From: Butyrivibrio sp. VCB2006
GTDB lineage: Bacteria > Bacillota > Clostridia > Lachnospirales > Lachnospiraceae
DNA: 64,000 nucleotides
NCBI RefSeq assembly: GCF_000420945.1
Contig: NZ_ATVX01000005.1
Span: forward strand, 1-64,000
Direction of reading: 5' to 3'
A program made the translations under genes and the position numbers. Positions 58,163-64,000 of this stretch are shown one piece after another. Under the pieces are notes generated by a model, which was not told the origin of the DNA, did not search any database, and was given only the letters and a program-made list of their open reading frames with translations. Each line of letters begins with the position of its first letter. Position 1 is the first letter of the stretch.

Positions 58163-59029
58163 ATGGATAGTAAAAATGCTGTTACTGAAATGCATCTTAG
58201 GAAAAAGATGAGGCACCTGTCAGGGAAAACAATCGTGATCACAGGAGCTTCCAGCGGAATCGGCAAGGAGGTGCTGGACAGACTGTGCATTCCCGAAAAG
58301 AAGAATAAGATTCTTGCCTGCAGCAGAACCATCGAAAAGCTCACAGGGTACGGTGATAATGTAACTCTTTATAACTGCGATGTCAGCACCAGAGAGGGTG
58401 TTGATGATCTGATAGCTAAGGCAGAGGCTCTTTTTGGCAAGATCGATATCCTGATTGCCAACGCCGGCGCTCCCTACTACGAGAAGTTTGACTACGTAAA
58501 CTGGGAAAGAATCCAGAATATCTTTAACCTTAATACGATTTCACCGATTTACACCTACACCAAGTACCTTAAACACTTAAACGGCAGAGAGGGACATATG
58601 GTGTTCACTATTTCCGCCATGGGCGAGATGGCAATTCCGGGCTATACCCTGTATGCTGCCACTAAGTTTGCCATGAAGGGCTTCCAGGAGGCGGTTAGAC
58701 TCGAGGCACCTAAGAATCTCAAGCTTACTGCTGTTTATCCTGTTTCAACAGCTACGAACTTCTTTAAGGTTGGAGCAGGAGAAATTGATGTGGGCCATCC
58801 ATTCCCAATGCAGAAGGTTGATGTGGTGGCTGATCGTATGCTGGATGGTATTGAAAAGGCCAAAAAACATATTTATCCCTGCAAAGTATTTAAGCCTTCC
58901 AAGCTCCTTATGAATACGATTCCTCCTGTAAAGGGCGTATACTGGGGTATTGAGAAAAGAAGACTTAAGAAATTCCTTGAAAAGAAGGCTGCTCTGGATC
59001 TGAAACTTGCAGATAAGATTAAAGATTAA
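58163..59029 (+). CDS. Short-chain dehydrogenase/reductase
   Basis: This 288-aa classical SDR has the cofactor loop TGASSGIG, NAG in LIANAGAPY, the catalytic Ser in ISAMGEM and YAATK (Tyr/Lys pair). A C-terminal extension of about 60 residues (KAKKHIYPCKVFKPSKLLMN) is hydrophobic/basic and may associate with the membrane, as in lipid-acting SDRs. It starts 16 nt after the OYE-type gene. Confidence 0.92.
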   Translation: MDSKNAVTEMHLRKKMRHLSGKTIVITGASSGIGKEVLDRLCIPEKKNKILACSRTIEKLTGYGDNVTLYNCDVSTREGVDDLIAKAEALFGKIDILIANAGAPYYEKFDYVNWERIQNIFNLNTISPIYTYTKYLKHLNGREGHMVFTISAMGEMAIPGYTLYAATKFAMKGFQEAVRLEAPKNLKLTAVYPVSTATNFFKVGAGEIDVGHPFPMQKVDVVADRMLDGIEKAKKHIYPCKVFKPSKLLMNTIPPVKGVYWGIEKRRLKKFLEKKAALDLKLADKIKD

Positions 59030-59040
59030 AGGGGATAATA

Positions 59041-60186
59041 ATGGGAAATATACATGATATAACAAGGGATCAGTGGATGCTTAAGGGTCCTCTTGCCAAA
59101 AGAGGGTACGACTGGTGGTGGCATTCAATGACAGCCGAGAACGAAAAAACCGGAGAAAAGAAGGCTTTTTATGTGGAGTTTTTTACCTGTAATCCTGCAC
59201 TGGCCGAAAAGGACCCGGTTATAGTCTGGAACGATCCTGATAAACAGAAAAAGGGAATAAGACCTTCGTACCTGATGGTAAACGCAGGCTTCTGGGGTGA
59301 AGATCATGGGCAGCTCCACAGGTTCTTTTCCCTGAATGATGTTGAGATTCATGCCGATGCGCCATACAGTGTAAAGGCCGATGATTGTGAGTGTGGTGAA
59401 ACACACACGAAAGGAAACATCAAAGTTACCCAGGAAGAGGTAAATGCTCACCCAGAATGGATGAGCGATGCCGGGGAGATGAGCTGGGATTTTGATATCA
59501 AAAAAGAAGTGGCTTTCCATGTGGGCTACGGCGCCAGCAAGTTCTTTAGAACAATCAATGCCTTTGAGATGTTCTGGCATGCAGAGGGCATGAAGAGTGT
59601 ATTCTCGGGTGAGATTGTTCTTAACGGAGAGAAATATCTTTTGAAACCGGAAACCTGTAATGGTTATTCGGACAAGAACTGGGGCGGAGATTTCACCAGC
59701 CCTTGGGTATGGCTTTCTTCCAATAATCTGACCAGTAAAGTGACGGGTAAGAAGCTGACAAACAGCGTTTTCGAGATTGGCGGCGGCCGGCCCAAGATCT
59801 TTTTCCTGGCACTTAACAGAAAGCTTCTTGGTGAGTTTTATTATGAGGGCAAGGACTACGAGTTTAATTTCTCCAAGTTCTGGACCCTGTCAAGAACCAA
59901 ATTCGATTGCCGGGAAACTCAGAATGAGATCATTTGGCATGTGGTCCAGGTGACAAGAACTGCTAAGCTTGAGACCAAGGTTAGATGCAAAAAGAGCGAG
60001 ATGCTTAATATCAGGTATGAGGCGCCAACAGGCTACAAGAGGCACAACAGGCTGTGGAATGGCGGAACGGGAAAGGGAGTTCTTAAGCTTTACAAGAGAT
60101 CTTTGTTTGGATTTAAAGAAGAACTGATAGATGAGGTAATTGCAGAGGGCATAGGCTGCGAGTATGGTGTTTACTGCGAGCCATAG
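59041..60186 (+). CDS. Tocopherol-cyclase/CrtC-like lipocalin-fold protein
   Basis: This 381-aa protein starts near GPLAKRGYDWWWHSMTAENE, then GEKKAFYVEFFTCNPAL, the middle WHAEGMKSVFSGEIVLNGEK and YSDKNWGGDFTSPWVWLSSN. These Trp- and Gly-rich strands fit the tocopherol cyclase/carotenoid hydratase (CrtC/AttH) beta-barrel superfamily, which acts on prenyl or other hydrophobic substrates. No signal peptide. It starts 12 nt after the SDR. Substrate and reaction are unknown. Confidence 0.65.
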   Translation: MGNIHDITRDQWMLKGPLAKRGYDWWWHSMTAENEKTGEKKAFYVEFFTCNPALAEKDPVIVWNDPDKQKKGIRPSYLMVNAGFWGEDHGQLHRFFSLNDVEIHADAPYSVKADDCECGETHTKGNIKVTQEEVNAHPEWMSDAGEMSWDFDIKKEVAFHVGYGASKFFRTINAFEMFWHAEGMKSVFSGEIVLNGEKYLLKPETCNGYSDKNWGGDFTSPWVWLSSNNLTSKVTGKKLTNSVFEIGGGRPKIFFLALNRKLLGEFYYEGKDYEFNFSKFWTLSRTKFDCRETQNEIIWHVVQVTRTAKLETKVRCKKSEMLNIRYEAPTGYKRHNRLWNGGTGKGVLKLYKRSLFGFKEELIDEVIAEGIGCEYGVYCEP

Positions 60187-60196
60187 GAGAAACCGA

Positions 60197-61603
60197 ATGT
60201 ACACTGACGAAACTGTAAAGAAAATTGTTGAGGATCAGCGAGAGTTCTTTTTATCAGGTAAAACCCTTGATATCGAATTTAGGTTGAGCCAGCTGGGAAA
60301 ACTCAAGCAGGCCGTAATCGAGCATCAGGATGAACTTGAAAAGGCTCTTCACGATGATCTGGGTAGGGCTACTCTGGAAGCGTATTTCTGCGACATTGGA
60401 AGCCTCCTTCAGGAAGTAAATGAGATGATAAAAAACCTCAGGAAGTGGGCTAAACCTGAGACTCATTTTAGTGGAATTCACTGCTTCCCAAGTATTATTA
60501 CCAAGGTCTACAAGATGCCTTACGGAGTATCGCTGATCATAAGCCCCTTCAATTTTCCGGTATTTTTATCCCTTGGAGTGTTGGCTATTAGCTTGGCTGC
60601 AGGAAATACTGCGGTTATAAAGTCCAGCTCCAAGTCTGTAAATTGTACTGCGGCAATGAAAAAAATGATCGAGGAGACCTTTGATCCAGAGTATGTGACG
60701 CTTATTGACGGCGGACACGATGTGGCTGACATGTGTCTGAATCAGCCCTTTGACAAGATTTTCTATACGGGATCGCCGAAGGTTGGTATCCATGTTCTTG
60801 AGTGTGCTGCCCAGAACCTTACTTCAACCTGCCTGGAACTTGGCGGAGAGAACGGAAACTGGTGCATAGTAAGGAAAGATGCCGACATAAGGGACGCTGC
60901 AAGGAAGGTTGCCTTCTTCAAGGCCCTTAATGCAGGGCAGATATGTCTTAATGTAAATCAGGTGGCTGTTGCCAAGGAAATAAGTGAAGAGTTTCTGAAT
61001 GCTCTTAAGTCTGAGTTTAAGAGGCAGCTTGGCGAGCATCCACTTGATAATCCTGAGTATCCGCATCTTATAAATGAAGGGGCCTACAAGAAATGTCAGG
61101 ATATTGCTAATGAGTATCGCGCAAAGATCATATTAGGCGGAAACGGTGATATTGGGACCCTCAGATTTGAGCCTACCATTATTTATCCTGTGGATATTAA
61201 TGAAGATATCGTTCAGAAGGAGCTATTTTGCCCACTTCTTCCTATTGTTGTATATGAAGATGACAAGATTGAGGGACTGCTTGATACAATCAACAGAAGA
61301 CATCACGGTTTGTCTCTCTATATCTTTACGAAGAATGTTGCCTGGGCCAAGAAGGCCATGCAGAGAATGCAATACGGCGGCGGATGTATCAATGAGGTAT
61401 GCCTTCATATGATGGTTAAAAACGCGCCCTTTAACGGCACGGGACATTCAGGAATGGGAGCATATCACGGAGAGTGGGGCTTTAGAGAGTTTACCCATCC
61501 TTCAACAGTGCTCATAGGTTCCACCAGAGCAAACTTGTCTCTGAGAGAGCATCCCTACAATAACATATGGAAGGAAAAAGTCATCAGGTTTGTTGAGAGA
61601 TAA
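60197..61603 (+). CDS. Aldehyde dehydrogenase, class-3-like
   Basis: This 468-aa enzyme oxidises an aldehyde to the acid (or the reverse) with NAD(P). It carries ISPFNFPVFLSLGVLAISLA, FYTGSPKVG (cofactor turn), LELGGENGNW (general base Glu) and NAGQICLNVNQV (nucleophile Cys). The short class-3 architecture resembles fatty-aldehyde dehydrogenases. TAGGAGAAACCG precedes ATG 60197, 11 nt after the previous gene, so it is one operon. Confidence 0.92.
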   Translation: MYTDETVKKIVEDQREFFLSGKTLDIEFRLSQLGKLKQAVIEHQDELEKALHDDLGRATLEAYFCDIGSLLQEVNEMIKNLRKWAKPETHFSGIHCFPSIITKVYKMPYGVSLIISPFNFPVFLSLGVLAISLAAGNTAVIKSSSKSVNCTAAMKKMIEETFDPEYVTLIDGGHDVADMCLNQPFDKIFYTGSPKVGIHVLECAAQNLTSTCLELGGENGNWCIVRKDADIRDAARKVAFFKALNAGQICLNVNQVAVAKEISEEFLNALKSEFKRQLGEHPLDNPEYPHLINEGAYKKCQDIANEYRAKIILGGNGDIGTLRFEPTIIYPVDINEDIVQKELFCPLLPIVVYEDDKIEGLLDTINRRHHGLSLYIFTKNVAWAKKAMQRMQYGGGCINEVCLHMMVKNAPFNGTGHSGMGAYHGEWGFREFTHPSTVLIGSTRANLSLREHPYNNIWKEKVIRFVER

Positions 61604-61631
61604 AACCTGATAAGTATGCTATACTAGCTTC

Positions 61632-62276
61632 ATGAAAATACTAATTACTGGAGCAAGCCGCGGAATAGGGCTTGCCTGTGTCAAAAAATACATAGAGATG
61701 GGCCATGAGGTTATAGGCTTTGACGTTACGGATAGTGAGTTCAAGGCGCCGACCTACACTCATATGCTTGTGGATATAAAAGGGCAGCTGCCGGATATTG
61801 ACGGAGTGGAAGTCCTTATTAACAACGCGGGGATTCAGGAAGGAACGGATGTAATCGAGACTAACCTTTCAGCTACAATTGCTGTTACTGAGAAGTACGC
61901 ATTCCAGGACAAGATTCATTCCGTGCTGTTTATGGCATCTTCAAGTGCCTCCAACGGAGCAGAGTTTCCGGAATACGCAGCAAGTAAAGGCGGCGTAGTT
62001 ACTTATATGAAGAATGCAGCCCTTCGCCTTGCGAAGTTTGGTGCAACCTCCAACAGTATTTCTGCAGGAGGGGTGTATACTCCGCTAAATGCCCACATCA
62101 TGGATGATCCAAATCTCATGGAGCAGTGCCTTGATGAGACTCTTCTTCACAGATGGGCGCAGGCCGAGGAAATTGCGGACTTCACATATTTTTTGACCAA
62201 TGTTAATAAGAGTATGACGGGACAGGACCTGCTCATAGATAACGGTGAGCAGCTAAGATCCAAATTTATATGGTAA
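61632..62276 (+). CDS. Short-chain dehydrogenase, FabG-like
   Basis: This 214-aa compact SDR has ITGASRGIGLAC, INNAGIQEG, the Ser in MASSSASNG and YAASKGG. It lacks part of the usual length (about 250 aa) but keeps the catalytic Ser-Tyr-Lys. The last gene of the OYE-SDR-CrtC-like-ALDH-SDR run, 29 nt after the ALDH. The substrate is unknown. Confidence 0.9.
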   Translation: MKILITGASRGIGLACVKKYIEMGHEVIGFDVTDSEFKAPTYTHMLVDIKGQLPDIDGVEVLINNAGIQEGTDVIETNLSATIAVTEKYAFQDKIHSVLFMASSSASNGAEFPEYAASKGGVVTYMKNAALRLAKFGATSNSISAGGVYTPLNAHIMDDPNLMEQCLDETLLHRWAQAEEIADFTYFLTNVNKSMTGQDLLIDNGEQLRSKFIW

Positions 62277-62281
62277 AAGAA

Positions 62282-62318
62282 AAATCTCCGATGCCAGGTG
62301 ATATGGCACCGGAGATTT
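62282..62318. terminator. Bidirectional terminator between the two convergent units
   Basis: AAATCTCCGATGCCA pairs with TGGCACCGGAGATTT around GGTGATA; A- and T-rich flanks serve both strands. Confidence 0.85.
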
Positions 62319-62332
62319 ATTATTCCTAGCTA

Positions 62333-62920
62333 TTAAGCAGCTTTCTTTTCTTCTTTATTTGAAGCTTCTGCCTTGGCAAAGTGTGTAAGTTCGTAAGGAA
62401 GGTGCTTCATGCTGACTACAACAAGTACGATGGCGATGAACTTGTCGATGTAGTCTGTAACTGCCTGTGTAAGAAAGGCGCTTCCGAAGAGCTTTAATGC
62501 TGTCTGTGAAAGAGCCTGGATAATAAAGGTAGTTACTACTGCGGAAGTGATTCCACCAAAGAGGAAGGTCTCGATGCATGCTGAAAGAGCTGATGCAGGA
62601 AGTGTGATAAGAAGTGTTTTCCAGATGATTGAAACTGGCTTGTTCTTCTTGCCGTGCATGAGAAGTCCTGCAAGAACACCCATGAGAACTCCGCTAAGTG
62701 AGAAGTAGATTGCATAGATATCGCCGAGGACGCCGTTTATAAGGCCGCCAACAAGAGCAGCGAGAGCGCCTGCTACAGGGCCAAGAGCGATACCTGCAAG
62801 CATGGTTCCGATACTGTCAAGGAAGATTGGAAGGCTCAGTAAAAGAGCAAGCTTACTTCCTACAATGTTGATTGCTACCGCGATAGCAACAAAAGTCATT
62901 TTCTTAATGTCGATTTTCAT
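62333..62920 (-). CDS. ECF transporter S component
   Basis: This 195-aa membrane protein has five or six helices (FVAIAVAINIVGSKLALLLS, LDSIGTMLAGIALGPVAGAL, GLINGVLGDIYAIYFSLSGV), typical of energy-coupling-factor substrate-binding components. It needs a shared ECF module encoded elsewhere. Lying 14 nt after a nucleoside hydrolase on the same strand, its substrate may be a nucleoside or a related vitamin; this is inference. Start 62920 is chosen for AGGAG spacing. Confidence 0.82.
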   Translation of the reverse strand: MKIDIKKMTFVAIAVAINIVGSKLALLLSLPIFLDSIGTMLAGIALGPVAGALAALVGGLINGVLGDIYAIYFSLSGVLMGVLAGLLMHGKKNKPVSIIWKTLLITLPASALSACIETFLFGGITSAVVTTFIIQALSQTALKLFGSAFLTQAVTDYIDKFIAIVLVVVSMKHLPYELTHFAKAEASNKEEKKAA

Positions 62921-62934
62921 TTTCATTCTCCTAA

Positions 62935-63912
62935 TCAGTATATGTATTTGGCAAAGATTTCTTTGCACTGCGCCAGTTCTATTTCAAGTATTCTAGTCAG
63001 AAACATTTCCCAGAAGGTAGTCTTATCCACATCGGTGTAGATAATTGCATTGCTTTCCTTGCGATAAAATCCCATTGAATCCACAACAGTCTGTCCAAGG
63101 CTGATTCCGCCGGTTTCTACCTGGGTAAAGGCCTCAAATCCGTTTAATATTGCAGGATTTAAGAACTGAGCAACTGCCAAAGGATCATTTATGACGCAGC
63201 CTCTTATGTGCTCCCACTCCCAGTGGAATTTAAAGTAGAACCAGGTAATCTTTTCAACAAAATCGCCCACCTTGGGATTAACTCTTTTCATCTCCTGAAG
63301 GATATCAGGAGTAAGGACGATTTCTCTTGTGACATCAAGACCTACCATTTCGATGCGGCCCTGGTGCTCATAGAGTGTGTCAAAGACAAGCCTTGCGCTG
63401 TCAGGATCTTCCCAGTAGTTGTATTCTGCAACAGGAGAGCAGTTTCCGTGGCTTCTGAAATTGCCGCCCATGGAAACCAGCCTCTTGATACTAAGAAAGG
63501 CATCAAGGTCTTCATCAATAAGTCTTGCCAGATTGGTAAGAGGTCCAAGGGCTATTACGGATACATCACCGGTTTTAAGTGTTTCCCTCATGAATGAAAC
63601 CGCAGACTTTTCGGGGATTTCCTGACCTTCTATATCAGGAAGGAAGCTCTCTCCAAGGCCATCTTCGCCGTGGGTATCAAGAGCATTTACATAATCTCTT
63701 ACTCTTGGTCTGTCTGCTCCTGCGTAAACAGGGACATCAAGTCTGTTCAAAAAGCTTAATACCTTTTTGGCATTCTTAAAGCCAAGCTCTACCGGTGAAT
63801 TACCTGCTACTATTGTGATTCCAACCACTTCGATCTCTGGGCTGTTTAAGGCAAGCATTATGGCCAGGGAATCGTCAATTCCGGGATCGCAATCAATAAT
63901 TACCTTATTCAT
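62935..63912 (-). CDS. Inosine/uridine-preferring nucleoside hydrolase
   Basis: This 325-aa Ca-dependent enzyme cleaves nucleosides to base and ribose. It carries N-terminal DCDPGIDDSLAIMLAL (the Asp cluster binding Ca and ribose), SMGGNFRSHGNCSPVAEYNY, WEDPDSARLVF and VINDPLAVAQF (fourth Asp). The start at 63912 has TGGAG upstream; longer in-frame codons run through a terminator hairpin and are unlikely. It is the first gene of a two-gene unit with the ECF S component. Confidence 0.93.
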   Translation of the reverse strand: MNKVIIDCDPGIDDSLAIMLALNSPEIEVVGITIVAGNSPVELGFKNAKKVLSFLNRLDVPVYAGADRPRVRDYVNALDTHGEDGLGESFLPDIEGQEIPEKSAVSFMRETLKTGDVSVIALGPLTNLARLIDEDLDAFLSIKRLVSMGGNFRSHGNCSPVAEYNYWEDPDSARLVFDTLYEHQGRIEMVGLDVTREIVLTPDILQEMKRVNPKVGDFVEKITWFYFKFHWEWEHIRGCVINDPLAVAQFLNPAILNGFEAFTQVETGGISLGQTVVDSMGFYRKESNAIIYTDVDKTTFWEMFLTRILEIELAQCKEIFAKYIY

Positions 63913-63938
63913 TAAAAACTCCATCTGCAAAATTGCAT

Positions 63939-63965
63939 AAAAAAAGCTCTGCGAAAACGCAGAGC
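63939..63965 (-). terminator. Intrinsic terminator or attenuator before the nucleoside hydrolase
   Basis: On the minus strand GCTCTGCG-TTTT-CGCAGAGC is followed by T7, a perfect terminator 27 nt before the start codon. It may end an upstream gene outside the window or attenuate this unit. Confidence 0.85.
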
Positions 63966-64000
63966 CACACAAAAAAATCATAATAATTCCTATGCAGTCC

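Overview
The window looks like the chromosome of a rumen or gut Lachnospiraceae bacterium, most like Butyrivibrio or Pseudobutyrivibrio. The evidence is moderate GC, Firmicute-type AGGAGG ribosome sites, lipoproteins with L-x-G-C lipoboxes, a GH127/ABC sugar locus, CsoR/CopA, and several small uncharacterised proteins typical of this family. The genus is an inference; no 16S gene is present.

Layout. 0-2.7 kb: the 3' end of an IS200/IS605-type tnpB abutting a truncated acetyltransferase, then a nucleoside phosphorylase and small membrane or unknown genes. 2.8-10.3 kb: a LacI-controlled arabinofuranoside locus (LacI, GH127 enzyme, binding protein, two permeases, DUF624 protein) with LacI-type operators in the divergent promoter. 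10.3-23 kb: redox and stress housekeeping genes (glutaredoxin-like, rhodanese lipoprotein, SRAP, MsrA, MIF homologue, thioesterase, MazG, Bcp, ThpR), mixed with several clearly broken genes (HxlR, flavin reductase stub, internally deleted nitroreductase). 23.1-23.5 kb: a tandem array of about 53-bp units, each carrying an inverted repeat whose arms covary; a further copy lies at 32.4 kb. 23.5-34 kb: conserved unknowns, HNH, an AlkZ-related protein, a CsoR-CopA copper locus, an ArsC-like protein, a SNF2 helicase, IMPase, NUDIX and endonuclease IV. 34-43.3 kb: small membrane and secreted proteins with a rhomboid protease (two genes show apparent -1 frameshifts), NUDIX, HD, MerR, phosphoesterase and macro-domain genes.

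43.3-48.8 kb is the most interesting part. A WYL-domain regulator (with CinA/PncC and an EamA transporter) is divergent from a non-coding RNA, a Ro60/TROVE protein and the RNA ligase RtcB. The RNA has paired 5' and 3' ends that enclose a tRNA-like module with D-like, anticodon-like and T-like arms but no tRNA acceptor stem. This is the architecture of bacterial Y RNAs (YrlA type). The locus reads as an RNA repair/quality-control system in which a WYL protein may take the place of the known RtcR activator.

49-54.6 kb: a hybrid histidine kinase, an orphan solute-binding lipoprotein, a separate Hpt protein and a REC-HD-GYP response regulator, probably one signalling pathway. 54.6-55.9 kb: a Nif11-like small protein, a ribbon-helix-helix-like protein with a palindromic operator, and a flavodoxin. 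56-62.3 kb: an apparent catabolic or lipid-modifying operon (OYE/Fe-S flavoenzyme, two SDRs, a tocopherol-cyclase/CrtC-like protein, an aldehyde dehydrogenase). 62.3-64 kb: an ECF transporter S component and a nucleoside hydrolase.

Two recurring oddities cross the window. Short tandem duplications span the 3' ends of four genes. Several genes have also lost internal or terminal segments.
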